This document shows positions 29,285 to 39,053 of a stretch of 64,000 bases of DNA, piece by piece. Source of the DNA: Agromyces sp. G08B096 (GTDB lineage: Bacteria; Actinomycetota; Actinomycetes; Actinomycetales; Microbacteriaceae); NCBI RefSeq assembly GCF_040267705.1, contig NZ_CP158374.1:1736001-1800000 (forward strand), given 5' to 3'. Under the pieces are notes generated by a model. It worked only from the letters and a program-made list of their open reading frames with translations, did not search any database and had not been told where the DNA came from. How positions within the stretch are numbered: position 1 is the stretch's first letter; each line of letters opens with the position of its first letter. Made by a program: the position numbers and the translations under genes.

Positions 29285-29347
29285 GGTGCCGTCCTCTCTC
29301 GTGTGTTCGAGCCCGCCGACCCGCAGACCCGCAGGATGCGACCGGCG

Positions 29348-29692
29348 TCAGCTCTCCGGGTCGAAGTGGAAGGGACGCACCTCCTGTGCGCACCGGCAAC
29401 TGGTCGCGATCCTCGCCGCCCACTCGACCGCCGCCTCGCGGCTCGGCACCTCGAGGATGGCGAACCCGCCGTCGAGGTGGGCTCGCTCCGGGTAGGTCCC
29501 GTCGGTCACGGTGCCGTCGCCGGCGACGAGCACCGGAGGGACGCCGGTGTCGATCGCTCCCCCGAAGACCCAAACTCCAGCGGCCTTCGCCTCCTGCACG
29601 ACGGCATGCGACTCCTCGGAGGCCGCCTGCAGTTCGACCTCCGAGAGGTGGTCCATCGCCGAACTCGGGAACGAGATCAGGTACTTCGTCAT
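29348..29692 (-). CDS. YCII-related (DGPF) domain protein
   Basis: This 114-residue protein of the YCII/DGPF family has a ferredoxin-like alpha-beta fold. MTKYLISFPSSAM opens the first strand and DGGFAILEVPSREAAVEWAARI forms the typical helix-strand block. An HFDPES end follows. In other actinobacteria these proteins often accompany ECF sigma factors; none is adjacent here. ATG at 29692 follows GGAGGAG. It is divergent from the AraC/GyrI regulator. Confidence 0.85.
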   Translation of the reverse strand: MTKYLISFPSSAMDHLSEVELQAASEESHAVVQEAKAAGVWVFGGAIDTGVPPVLVAGDGTVTDGTYPERAHLDGGFAILEVPSREAAVEWAARIATSCRCAQEVRPFHFDPES

Positions 29693-29888
29693 CGTCGACT
29701 CCTCCACATGCTGCGAACCGGGATCGCCTCATCTTCGCCCATGCCGCCGACGACGTCGAGCGGTCCGCCGGCGACCTTCGAGCTGCCCGGGACGACGGTC
29801 GGGCGGTCCTGCTGCATGATCGAATCGGACCGCGATGATCGGGCGCGGTCCCGTGCCGGCGGCGAGGCTGGATGTCGAAGGAGGAACC

Positions 29889-30761
29889 GTGATCGGGATG
29901 CTCAACGCGCTCGTCGAGTTCATCGACGATCACCTCGCCGACGAGATCGACGTCGAGGCGCTCGCGCGTGAGCTCGGCACGACCGAGTACCACGCGCGCC
30001 GCATGTTCTCGTCCCTCGCGGGCATGCCGCTGTCGGAGTACATCCGACGGCGCCGCATGACGGTCGCCGCCGCCGAGGTGCTCGGCGACGGCGAGCTGCT
30101 GGGCATCGCCGTCCGGTACGGCTACGGCTCCACGGAGGCGTTCGGCCGGGCGTTCAAGGCGGTGCACGGTGTCGGCCCGGGCGATGTCCGCCGGGCGGGC
30201 GGTCCCCTTCGTACGCAACCGCAACTCAGGTTCCGCCTGACCGTAGAAGGGAACACTCCGATGGACACCCGAATCGTCGACCGATCGAGCTTCCGCCTCA
30301 TCGGGCACGCCGCCCGCGTGCCGCTCATCCACCATGGCGTCAATCCGCACATCCAAGCGCACATCGCCGGCATCCCGGCGACGGAGCACGCCCGTCTCAA
30401 GGAGCTGAGCAGCGCCGAACCGGCCGGTCTGCTGCAGGTGACCGACGACCACGAGCCCGACTCCCCCGAGGGGAGCGAGCTGACGTATCTGCACGGCGTC
30501 GCGGTCGGTGAGGGCACCCCGATGCCGGGCGACCTCGACGCGATCGACGTTCCGGCCGGCACGTGGGCGGTGTTCCGCTCGTCGGGCGCCCACCCCGCCG
30601 CGCTGCAGTCGACCTGGGCGGCGACGGCGACCGAATGGTTCCCCTCGAACCCGTGGCGCCTGCGTCCCGGTCCGTCGATCGTGTCGGTGCTCGACCGCTC
30701 CCCCGATTTCAGTTCGGCGACGTGCGAGCTGTGGCTCCCCGTGGAACGCGGCGAGTCCTAG
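29889..30761 (+). CDS. AraC-type regulator with GyrI-like effector domain
   Basis: The 290-residue protein has an N-terminal AraC helix-turn-helix pair (IDVEALARELGTTEYHARRMFSSLAGMPLSEYIRRRR, and GIAVRYGYGSTEAFGRAFKAVHG). A C-terminal GyrI-like small-molecule-binding domain runs from about residue 120 (RIVDRSSFRLIGHAARVPL to CELWLPVER). Such regulators respond to drugs or lipophilic cations. GTG at 29889 follows AAGGAGG. Its TAG stop shares the CTAG tetranucleotide with the stop of the convergent MFS gene. Confidence 0.88.
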   Translation: MIGMLNALVEFIDDHLADEIDVEALARELGTTEYHARRMFSSLAGMPLSEYIRRRRMTVAAAEVLGDGELLGIAVRYGYGSTEAFGRAFKAVHGVGPGDVRRAGGPLRTQPQLRFRLTVEGNTPMDTRIVDRSSFRLIGHAARVPLIHHGVNPHIQAHIAGIPATEHARLKELSSAEPAGLLQVTDDHEPDSPEGSELTYLHGVAVGEGTPMPGDLDAIDVPAGTWAVFRSSGAHPAALQSTWAATATEWFPSNPWRLRPGPSIVSVLDRSPDFSSATCELWLPVERGES

Positions 30762-32206
30762 CGGGATCTCCGGGATGCCATGACCCCGGAGATCCCCGTT
30801 GCCACACCGACCACCGCCGCGGCGATCGGCACGATGAGCGCGAGACGGGTCGCCTCGATCGGCTCGAGGCCATCCGTCTCCGCCGCCGTGAGCATGGCGC
30901 TCGTGGCAGCCAGCCCGATCGCCGCACCGACCTGGAACGCGGTGTACAGCAGTCCTCCGCTCAGTCCCTGGTCCTCGTCCGGCACGCCGTCGGTCGCCGC
31001 GACGGTCAGCGGCCCGTAGGCGAAGGTGAACGCCAGGCCGAGGGCGAGGAAGCTCGGGAACATCGCGGCGTACGTCGAATCGGCGCCGACCGGAAGGAAC
31101 AGCAGGAACGACACCCCGGCGGCGGCCAGCCCCGTGAGCGTGACCGGCCACAGGCCGAAGCGGGCCACGAGACGCGGGGTCAGCAGGGGGGCGAGGATGG
31201 CGTCGATGCCGAGCACGAGGAGCGCCAACGACGTCGCGAGGCTGTTCCAGCCGAGTTGCTCCTGCAGGTGGAGTACGACGAGGAACTGGAATCCGAGGAA
31301 CCCCGCTGCCAGCGCGGCAGCACCGAGGTACGCGCGGAGCTGGGGCACTCGTCGCAGGAAGGCCAGTCGGACCAGTGGTTCGGCGGCACGGCGTTCGATC
31401 GCGACGAAGGCCGCTAGCAGCAGCGCGCCGACGGCGACGAGCGACCCGGTCACGATGGGGTCCGCGTGCGATGACTGCTCGATGGCGGTGATCAGGGCGA
31501 GGAACGCGGCCGTCACGGTCAGGGCACCGGCGACGTCTGCGCGTCCTCGTGCTGGACGCTCCGCGTCGCGCTGGGGATCGGGCTTGGGCACCAGCGGGAC
31601 CGCGAGTACGAGGATCACGGTCGAGACGATGACCGGGGCGAAGAACACCCACCGCCAGCCGAGCATGGTGAGCAGCCCACCGACCACCAGGCCGATCGAG
31701 AAGCCCGCCGCGCCGATGCCGGCGTAGATGAGCAGGGCGCGCGTGCGCAACGGACCTTCGCGGAAGCCGGTGGTGATGATCGACAAGCCGGCCGGCATCA
31801 TGAAGGCCGCCGCCACACCGGTCGCCGCGCGGGCCACCAGGAGCATCCAGGATTCGCTCGCGAGCCCGCCGAGACCGGAGAAGACCACGAACACTCCGAG
31901 TGAGACGAGGAAGACCCGTCGCCGGCCGAGGAGGTCGGCCGCCCGTCCGCCGAGGAGCATGAATCCGCCGTAGCCGAGGATGTAGGCGCTGACGACCCAC
32001 TGCAGCTCTCCCGTGGCGAGGCCGAGCTCGGCGCGGATCGCGGGCAGCGCGATCCCGAACATCGCGACATCCACGCCCTCGAGGAACGCGGCACCGCACA
32101 GCACGATCAGCAGGCCCAATGCACGGCCTCGGATGCGGTCGCGGGCGACACCGATCGTGTCTCCCCTGGGCGGCTCGATGGGCAATGGTCTCGTATCCGT
32201 CGACAC
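30758..32206 (-). CDS. MFS transporter (drug-efflux-like)
   Basis: This 482-residue permease of the major facilitator superfamily has 12-14 hydrophobic helices. Signature blocks are LQWVVSAYILGYGGFMLLGGRAADLLGRRRVF (helices 2-3 with the loop motif) and GLSIGLVVGGLL-like helix 5 text. These fit DHA-type proton-coupled drug efflux; the substrate is unknown. GTG at 32206 follows AGAGGAG. It is divergent from an HxlR regulator across 62 bp containing an inverted repeat. Confidence 0.88.
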   Translation of the reverse strand: MSTDTRPLPIEPPRGDTIGVARDRIRGRALGLLIVLCGAAFLEGVDVAMFGIALPAIRAELGLATGELQWVVSAYILGYGGFMLLGGRAADLLGRRRVFLVSLGVFVVFSGLGGLASESWMLLVARAATGVAAAFMMPAGLSIITTGFREGPLRTRALLIYAGIGAAGFSIGLVVGGLLTMLGWRWVFFAPVIVSTVILVLAVPLVPKPDPQRDAERPARGRADVAGALTVTAAFLALITAIEQSSHADPIVTGSLVAVGALLLAAFVAIERRAAEPLVRLAFLRRVPQLRAYLGAAALAAGFLGFQFLVVLHLQEQLGWNSLATSLALLVLGIDAILAPLLTPRLVARFGLWPVTLTGLAAAGVSFLLFLPVGADSTYAAMFPSFLALGLAFTFAYGPLTVAATDGVPDEDQGLSGGLLYTAFQVGAAIGLAATSAMLTAAETDGLEPIEATRLALIVPIAAAVVGVATGISGVMASRRSR

Positions 32207-32220
32207 GCGCGCGCTCCTCT

Positions 32221-32245
32221 GGTCAGTTACTTCTTGATACTGACC
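32221..32245. promoter_or_regulatory. inverted repeat between MFS and hxlR genes (candidate HxlR operator)
   Basis: GGTCAGT (32221-32227) and ACTGACC (32239-32245) form a perfect 7-bp inverted repeat with an 11-bp AT-rich centre. It lies midway between divergent start codons, 23 bp before hxlR, where a repressor would block both genes. Confidence 0.6.
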
Positions 32246-32268
32246 ACATCCTGCGTGACCATTGAGGG

Positions 32269-32718
32269 ATGACGGAAGACGGCACTTCGAAGTCACTCGG
32301 TCACCACGAGGGAACCGACTGGAACGACGCGTTCCAATGGGATGTCCGCGAGGACTGCGAGGTGAGGCAGATCCTCGACCGGATCGCCGACAAATGGTCG
32401 CTTCTGGTGATCGCCCTCCTCGACGATCGGACGATGCGATTCACCGAGCTGAAACGCCTGATCGACGGCGTCAGCCAGCGCATGCTCACCGTGACCCTGC
32501 GCCAACTCGAACGCGACGGCATGGTGGAGCGAACGGTGCACCCCGTGGTGCCACCCCGCGTCGACTACGCCCTGACCGAACTCGGCCGCTCACTGCACGC
32601 CACGGTGCAGTCCTTCGTCCTCTGGACCGAGCAGCACCAGGAGGACATCGCCGCAGCGCGCAGTCGCTACGACCGCGACACCGAGCGAGTGCTCGACGTC
32701 ACGGTCGCCGGCCGCTAG
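32269..32718 (+). CDS. HxlR family transcriptional regulator
   Basis: This 149-residue winged-helix regulator of the HxlR/DUF24 family has the family core CEVRQILDRIADKWSLLVI, RFTELKRLIDGVSQRMLTVTLRQLERDGMVERTV and PPRVDYALTELGRSL. The Cys at about residue 30 is the position that senses thiol stress in several HxlR proteins. Divergent placement beside the MFS gene suggests it controls that pump. Its stop shares CTAG with the convergent neighbour. Confidence 0.92.
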   Translation: MTEDGTSKSLGHHEGTDWNDAFQWDVREDCEVRQILDRIADKWSLLVIALLDDRTMRFTELKRLIDGVSQRMLTVTLRQLERDGMVERTVHPVVPPRVDYALTELGRSLHATVQSFVLWTEQHQEDIAAARSRYDRDTERVLDVTVAGR

Positions 32719-33071
32719 TCGTGCCGGTCCGAGCCGGTCGCCCTCATTTGCTCCCGATAGCGCTCCAGCCGCCGGCCGCTCGCCGGCATGCCGAGCTCGT
32801 TGTACGGCCCCTCGACTTCGTGCTCGGGAAGCCGCTCGTCCGTCGGACAGATCAAGATGACGTTGCCGCCGGGCTCGTCGGCGAACCGGTGCTCGAACAT
32901 CGGATGCCCGCACACGGGGCACGGAGCGTCGTCGCGAGCGGACTCGGGCGGCGATTCGCCCGTCGGGGACGGCGCGGACTCGAACACCGGCGTGAGCGCC
33001 CGATCCACCCGGTCGAAGAAGTGCGTGAATGCGTTGCCGTCATTCTGGCGGCCCGCCCGATCGCGTGCCAT
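32715..33071 (-). CDS. hypothetical zinc-ribbon-like protein
   Basis: The 118-residue protein has a central Cys pair CPVCGHPMFEH and a later CPTDE, which may form a partial zinc ribbon. The first 45 residues are polar (FTHFFDRVDRALTPVF). I do not recognise a named family. ATG at 33071 lies 7 nt after TACCAT on the minus strand, suggesting a leaderless transcript. It is divergent from the next SDR gene. Confidence 0.7.
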   Translation of the reverse strand: MARDRAGRQNDGNAFTHFFDRVDRALTPVFESAPSPTGESPPESARDDAPCPVCGHPMFEHRFADEPGGNVILICPTDERLPEHEVEGPYNELGMPASGRRLERYREQMRATGSDRHD

Positions 33072-33163
33072 GACGCCGATGGTACGCCTCGCCGCACGGG
33101 CTGCACCAGCGGCAGACGGCAGATGCGGCTCGCGAGCATCCCGGCGCCCATAGGCTGACATCC

Positions 33164-33937
33164 ATGACGGATGCCTCGACGAGCCCCACCTCCTCCCCCG
33201 CGACCTTGGTCACCGGAGCCAGTCGCGGTATCGGGCGAGCGATCGCGGAGCGGCTGGCGGCCGACGGCCACGACCTCGTGCTGACGTACCGCGAGCGTGC
33301 GGAGGAGGCGGAAGACGTGGCCCGAGCGTGCCGCGCGTCGGGCGTCGAGGTGGCGACGCTGCAGGTCGACTTCGCCGACCTGGACGCTGCGGCGAGGGTC
33401 GTTCCCGACGCCGTGGCGGCGCTCGGCCGCCTCACCGGGCTCGTGAACAACGCCGGCATCACCGGCCGCATCGGCGGATTCCTCGACGCGCCGATCGAGG
33501 AGTCGGAGCTCGTGTTCCGCGTGAACGTCCTCGCGCCCATCGTCGTCACCCGGGCGGCGATCGCGCACATGTCGACGGCTCGCGGCGGGGAGGGCGGGGC
33601 CATCGTGAACATCTCCTCGGGCGCCGCGACGAACGGCTCCCCGCACACGTACGTGCCCTACGCGATGAGCAAGGCGGCGCTGAACATCCTCACGCTCGGC
33701 ACCGCCCGCGAGTTCGCGGCCGACGGCGTGCGCGTGAACACGGTCTCCCCCGGCACCACGTTCACCGAGATCCACGCTGCCGCCGGCCGACCGAACGCCC
33801 CCGAAGAGCGAGCCCCTCGCATCCCGATGGGCCGGGCAGGGTACCCGCACGAGATCGCGGGCGCGGTCGCGTACCTGCTCTCCTCCGACGCGTCGTACAC
33901 GACGGGCGCCGACATCAGGGTCGCCGGCGGCAACTAG
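33164..33937 (+). CDS. SDR family oxidoreductase (FabG-like)
   Basis: This 257-residue NAD(P)-dependent SDR has TGASRGIG near residue 17, NNAG in LVNNAGITGR, Ser in NISSGAATN and Y-x3-K in PYAMSKAAL. The C-terminal block YLLSSDASYTTGADIRVAGG is typical of FabG-like reductases. The substrate is unknown. ATG lies 7 nt after TAGGCT (33151-33156). It converges on dhaM with a 3-bp gap. Confidence 0.9.
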   Translation: MTDASTSPTSSPATLVTGASRGIGRAIAERLAADGHDLVLTYRERAEEAEDVARACRASGVEVATLQVDFADLDAAARVVPDAVAALGRLTGLVNNAGITGRIGGFLDAPIEESELVFRVNVLAPIVVTRAAIAHMSTARGGEGGAIVNISSGAATNGSPHTYVPYAMSKAALNILTLGTAREFAADGVRVNTVSPGTTFTEIHAAAGRPNAPEERAPRIPMGRAGYPHEIAGAVAYLLSSDASYTTGADIRVAGGN

Positions 33938-33940
33938 CGT

Positions 33941-34666
33941 TCACGCTTCGCCGAACCCGGATGCCGCGAGCCCGGCGATCGCCTCGACGGCGTTACCGGC
34001 CGCCGGATCCTCGCTCGCCACCTCGATCTCAGCGCCCTTCGTGAGACCCAGCGCCATGATCGCGAGGAGGCTCTTCGCGTCGACCCCGTTCACGGTCACC
34101 TTCTGCGGGAAGGTCGCGGCGAGCTTCACCAGCTCGGCGGCGGGCCTCGCGTGCAGTCCGTCGTCGTTGATCAGGGTCACGGTTCGTCGCACCCCGGTGA
34201 CCGATCCGCCGGCTGCGGCATCGGCGCCGGCCGGGGCGCTTTCGGATATGCCGTCAGCGGAATGCGTCCCACCGCCCGCTCCCCCGCCGGCGGTTCGCGC
34301 CGCGGCAGCGACCGCCTCCAGATCGTCGCCGGCTTCCGCCGCCACGGCGGCTGCCACACCGCCCTCGACCAGCGGCGCGTCGACGATGCGCACCCGGGAG
34401 CGGGCGTCGTCGTCGAGGAAGTCGAGCGCGGTCTCCGCGGTGAGGATCGCCGATCCGAGGTCGCAGAGCACCACGACGCCGGAGCCGGCGTCTGCTTCGG
34501 CGATGGCCTGGCTCACGCGGTCGAAGCTCGTCCCGATCCGGTCCTCGTCCGTGCCGCCGGCGGCGACGAGCGCCGTGTCGGGCGCCATCTGACGGGCGAG
34601 TTCGACGAGGCCGCGAGCGATCAGCGACGAGTGCGAGACGAAGACGAGGCCGACCCGTTCCGCCAC
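33941..34666 (-). CDS. dhaM: dihydroxyacetone kinase phosphotransfer subunit DhaM (EIIA-HPr fusion)
   Basis: This 241-residue protein relays phosphate from the PTS to DhaL-bound ADP. The N-terminal EIIA-mannose-like domain has the active His in LVFVSHSSLIARGL (about residue 12). After an Ala/Gly-rich linker, an HPr domain carries the active His in NDDGLHARPAAELVKLA. The enzyme I-like third domain of E. coli DhaM is absent, so an external enzyme I is needed and is not in this window. The GTG start lies 1 bp after the dhaL stop. Confidence 0.92.
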   Translation of the reverse strand: MAERVGLVFVSHSSLIARGLVELARQMAPDTALVAAGGTDEDRIGTSFDRVSQAIAEADAGSGVVVLCDLGSAILTAETALDFLDDDARSRVRIVDAPLVEGGVAAAVAAEAGDDLEAVAAAARTAGGGAGGGTHSADGISESAPAGADAAAGGSVTGVRRTVTLINDDGLHARPAAELVKLAATFPQKVTVNGVDAKSLLAIMALGLTKGAEIEVASEDPAAGNAVEAIAGLAASGFGEA

Positions 34667-34667
34667 G

Positions 34668-35314
34668 TCACGCCCCCGCCGCGTCGGCAGCGGCCCGCAA
34701 CAGGCACGCCGTCGACTGGGCGCCTGGGTCGCGGTGCCCGGCCGAGCGCTCGCCGAGGTAGCTCGCCCGGCCCTTCCGCGCGACCAGCGGCTCGGTCGCC
34801 TCGGCGCCCGAGGCGGCGGCGTCGGCCGCGGCCGCGAGCACCGCTGCGGCGGACGCCCCCGCTTCGGAGGCCGCGTCCGCGGCCTCCACGGCGGGACTCC
34901 AGGCATCCACCATGGTCTTGTCCCCCGCCTCCGCCTTGCCCCGCAGCACGATCCCGTCGCGCGCGGCCGTGAGCAGCGCGGTGATAGCCCGTCCGTCGAG
35001 CTCGGACGCGCCCGTGACGGCGCCGGCGGCCTTCAGATAGGCCGTGCCGTAGAGCGGCCCAGCCGCTCCGCCGACCGTCGAGATCAGGGTCGTCGCGACG
35101 AGCTTCAGCACGTCCGCCGGCGTCGCATCCGCCCCGAGGGTGTCGAGCTTGCCGAGCACCGCCTGGAACCCGCGGTCCATGTTCTCGCCGTGATCGCCGT
35201 CGCCGATCTCGCGGTCGAGGGTGATCAGTTCGACCCGGTGCTCGTCGATCGTCGCGGCGCTCCGACGCACCCAGTCCACCGCCCAGTCGCGACCGAGCTT
35301 TCCGTCGCCCGCCA

Positions 35315-35315
<1 letters not shown>
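34668..35315 (-). CDS. dhaL: dihydroxyacetone kinase ADP-binding subunit DhaL
   Basis: This 215-residue helical subunit keeps ADP bound and passes phosphate from DhaM to dihydroxyacetone on DhaK. Metal/ADP-binding Asp residues appear in LDREIGDGDHGENMDRGF, and GAAGPLYGTAYLKA and GDKTMVDAWSPA are family blocks. The ATG overlaps the dhaK stop by one base (TGATG), giving coupled translation in dhaK-dhaL-dhaM. Confidence 0.95.
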
Positions 35316-36316
<1,001 letters not shown>

Positions 36317-36538
36317 GGACGTCCCTTCCCCTTCCGTTGCGAGGGGACGGGATGCCGGTGCACCCGCCCCGCTGCAGCACCTGAGCACAACCTACGCCGG
36401 ACGCGGCGTCGTGGGTAGGTCCAGTGGGCGAACTCGCGGCGTGCCCTTCCGGGCGGGCGGTCGCCGTGAGTATGGTGTGCATCATCCAGGCCGAAGGGGG
36501 CTCTGCCCTGAGGCGCAGAGGAAGGACGGAGTGCCAAA
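36317..36538. promoter_or_regulatory. divergent dhaK/glpF promoter region
   Basis: This 222-bp gap holds no gene. A minus-strand TAGGTT (36394-36389) could be the dhaK -10. It abuts the inverted repeat ACGCCG-GACG-CGGCGT (36394-36409), a possible operator. TATGGT near 36472 could be the glpF -10. glpF has GGAAGGACGGAG upstream of its GTG. Confidence 0.4.
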
Positions 36539-37315
36539 GTGGACAATCTCGGGGTCGTATTCCTATCGGAGCTGGTCGGCACGGCGATGCTGGTGCTGCT
36601 CGGCTGCGGCGTCGTCGCGAACGTCGCGCTCGTGCGCACGAAAGGCTTCAACGGCGGGTTCCTGATGGTGAACTTCGGCTGGGGCCTCGCGGTCTTCGCC
36701 GGTGTCATCGTCTCCTACGCCTCGGGCGCGCACCTGAACCCGGCGGTCACCCTCGGTCTCGTCGCGAACGGCGCCACCGAGTTCGGAAACGCGGCGTTCG
36801 GCACGACCGTCCCGGTCGACTTCCTGAGCGTCATCGCCTACATCGGCGCTCAGCTGATCGGTGCGATCCTCGGTGCCGTGCTCTGCTGGCTCGGCTACAA
36901 GCAGCACTTCGACGAGGAGCCGGAGCCCGCGAACAAGCTCGGCGTGTTCTCGACCGGCCCGGCCATCCGCTCGTACGGGTGGAACCTCGTCACCGAGATC
37001 ATCGGCACGTTCGTGCTGGTCTTCGTCGTCATCGGCTTCGGCGGCGGGCGTCAGGGCGACGCCGGCCTCGCAGCGCTCGGCGCGCTCCCGGTCGCGCTCC
37101 TCGTGGTCGGCATCGGCGCCTCGCTCGGTGGCCCCACGGGCTACGCGATCAACCCGGCCCGTGACCTCGGTCCCCGCATCGCGCACGCCATCCTCCCGAT
37201 CAAGGGCAAGGGCGGCTCCGACTGGTCGTACTCGTGGGTCCCGGTCGTCGGCCCGATCGTCGGCGGCCTGATCGCCGGGTGGCTCGCGATCCCGCTGCTC
37301 CCGCTGCTCGGGTGA
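36539..37315 (+). CDS. glpF: glycerol uptake facilitator GlpF (aquaglyceroporin)
   Basis: This 258-residue MIP-family channel has six helices and two NPA half-helices: HLNPAVTLG (about residue 66) and INPARDLGPR. Asp after the second NPAR is the glycerol-facilitator hallmark that distinguishes it from water-only aquaporins. GTG at 36539 is preceded by a purine-rich ribosome binding site. glpK follows after 151 bp, so the two probably form a glycerol-uptake operon. Confidence 0.95.
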   Translation: MDNLGVVFLSELVGTAMLVLLGCGVVANVALVRTKGFNGGFLMVNFGWGLAVFAGVIVSYASGAHLNPAVTLGLVANGATEFGNAAFGTTVPVDFLSVIAYIGAQLIGAILGAVLCWLGYKQHFDEEPEPANKLGVFSTGPAIRSYGWNLVTEIIGTFVLVFVVIGFGGGRQGDAGLAALGALPVALLVVGIGASLGGPTGYAINPARDLGPRIAHAILPIKGKGGSDWSYSWVPVVGPIVGGLIAGWLAIPLLPLLG

Positions 37316-37319
37316 ACGA

Positions 37320-37351
37320 GACGGGGTCGGTCCGCTCGGGCCGGCCCCGTC
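37320..37351 (+). terminator. hairpin between glpF and glpK (partial terminator?)
   Basis: GACGGGGTCGG (37320-37330) pairs with CCGGCCCCGTC (37341-37351) with one G-U pair and a 10-nt loop. It starts 4 bp after the glpF stop and may stop part of the transcripts before glpK. Confidence 0.55.
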
Positions 37352-37466
37352 CGTTCCCCGCCCACAGGAACGGCACACGTAACCGCACGCAGTGCGACGC
37401 ATGCACTGAGACGACCGGCCGGTCGGAGCCGACGGGCCGGCGAACGAATGGAAGTGAGAGAACGGC

Positions 37467-38981
37467 ATGGCCGACTACATCCTGGCGATCGACCAGGGAA
37501 CCACGAGCACGCGCGCGATCATCTTCGACAAGCAGGGGTCGATCGTCGCGACGGGTCAGCTCGAGCACGAGCAGATCTTCCCGAAGGCGGGCTGGGTCGA
37601 GCACGACCCGATGGAGATCTGGCGCAACACCCGTGAGGTGATCGGCCAGGCCCTCGGCAAGGCCGACCTCACGCGGCACGATATCGCCGCGGTCGGCATC
37701 ACCAACCAGCGTGAGACCGCCGTCGTCTGGGACAAGAACACGGGCGAGCCCGTCTACAACGCGATCGTCTGGCAGGACACCCGCACGCAGCCGATCGTCG
37801 ACCGCCTGGCGGCCGACGGCGGCGTCGAGCGTTTCAAACAGGATGTCGGGCTGCCGCTCGCGACGTACTTCTCGGGGACGAAGATCGTGTGGATCCTCGA
37901 GAACGTCGAGGGCGCGCGCGAGCGCGCCGAGGCGGGCGATCTGCTCTTCGGAACGACCGACTGCTGGGTGCTGTGGAACCTCACCGGCGGTGTCGAGGGC
38001 GGCGTTCACGCGACGGATGTCACGAACGCGAGCCGCACGCTCTTCATGGACCTCGAGACCCTGAGCTGGCGCGACGACATCCTCGAGGCCTTCGGGGTGC
38101 CGCGCTCGATGCTGCCCGAGATCAAGTCCTCCTCCGAGGTCTACGGGACGGTCGAGCCGTCGAGCCTGCTCCGCGAGGTGCCGGTCGCGGGCATCCTCGG
38201 CGACCAGCAGGCCGCGACGTTCGGCCAGGCCGCGTTCGACAAGGGCGAGTCGAAGAACACGTACGGCACGGGCAACTTCCTGATCTTCAACACCGACACC
38301 GAGATCGTCCATTCGAAGAACGGCCTGCTCACGACCCTCGGGTACAAGCTCGGCGACCAGCCGGCGCACTACGCGCTCGAGGGCTCGATCGCGGTCACCG
38401 GGTCGCTGATCCAGTGGCTCCGCGACAACCTGGGCATCATCTCGAGCGCTCCCGAGGTCGAGGAGCTCGCGAAGACGGTCGAGGACAACGGCGGTGCCTA
38501 CTTCGTGCCGGCCTTCTCGGGCCTGTTCGCGCCGTACTGGCGGCCCGACGCACGAGGTGCGCTCGTCGGACTCACCCGCTACGTCAACAAGGGCCACATC
38601 GCGCGGGCGGCGCTCGAGGCGACGGCGTTCCAGACGCGCGAGGTGCTCGACGCCGTGAACGCCGATTCGGGCGTCGACCTCACCGAGCTGAAGGTCGACG
38701 GCGGCATGATCGCCAACAACACGCTCATGCAGTTCCAGGCGGACATCCTGGGCGTGCCCGTCGTCCGGCCCGTCGTCGCCGAGACGACGGCGCTCGGCGC
38801 CGCCTACGCCGCGGGCCTCGCCGTCGGGTTCTGGTCGAACCTCGACGAGCTGCGCGCCAACTGGCAGGAGGACCGCCGCTGGGAGCCGAAGATGGACGCC
38901 TCCGAGCGCGACCGCCAGCTGCGCCTCTGGAAGAAGGCCGTCACGAAGACCTTCGACTGGGTCGACGAGGACGTCAGCTGA
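37467..38981 (+). CDS. glpK: glycerol kinase GlpK
   Basis: This 504-residue FGGY kinase phosphorylates glycerol to glycerol 3-phosphate with ATP. Family motifs are [15 protein letters not shown] at the N-terminus, [39 protein letters not shown] and [19 protein letters not shown]. The length matches the family norm (~500). The ATG follows GTGAGAGAAC with a weak ribosome binding site. It is downstream of glpF and opposite dhaKLM. Confidence 0.97.
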   Translation: MADYILAIDQGTTSTRAIIFDKQGSIVATGQLEHEQIFPKAGWVEHDPMEIWRNTREVIGQALGKADLTRHDIAAVGITNQRETAVVWDKNTGEPVYNAIVWQDTRTQPIVDRLAADGGVERFKQDVGLPLATYFSGTKIVWILENVEGARERAEAGDLLFGTTDCWVLWNLTGGVEGGVHATDVTNASRTLFMDLETLSWRDDILEAFGVPRSMLPEIKSSSEVYGTVEPSSLLREVPVAGILGDQQAATFGQAAFDKGESKNTYGTGNFLIFNTDTEIVHSKNGLLTTLGYKLGDQPAHYALEGSIAVTGSLIQWLRDNLGIISSAPEVEELAKTVEDNGGAYFVPAFSGLFAPYWRPDARGALVGLTRYVNKGHIARAALEATAFQTREVLDAVNADSGVDLTELKVDGGMIANNTLMQFQADILGVPVVRPVVAETTALGAAYAAGLAVGFWSNLDELRANWQEDRRWEPKMDASERDRQLRLWKKAVTKTFDWVDEDVS

Positions 38982-39017
38982 CGAGCACTCCGATCGGCCC
39001 AGTGGGTCGGTGATGAT

Positions 39018-39049
39018 CGGATGCCCCGGGCCGACGTCCGGGGCATCCG
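39018..39049. terminator. bidirectional terminator between glpK and trpD
   Basis: CGGATGCCCCGG (39018-39029) pairs perfectly with CCGGGGCATCCG (39038-39049) around an 8-nt loop, between convergent glpK and trpD. Confidence 0.85.
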
Positions 39050-39053
39050 TCGT

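Noticed and set aside
29232-32099. 955-codon open frame on the minus strand
   Set aside because: It runs antisense to the AraC/GyrI gene and out of frame with the real MFS gene. The text is Arg/Pro-rich with no family motifs.
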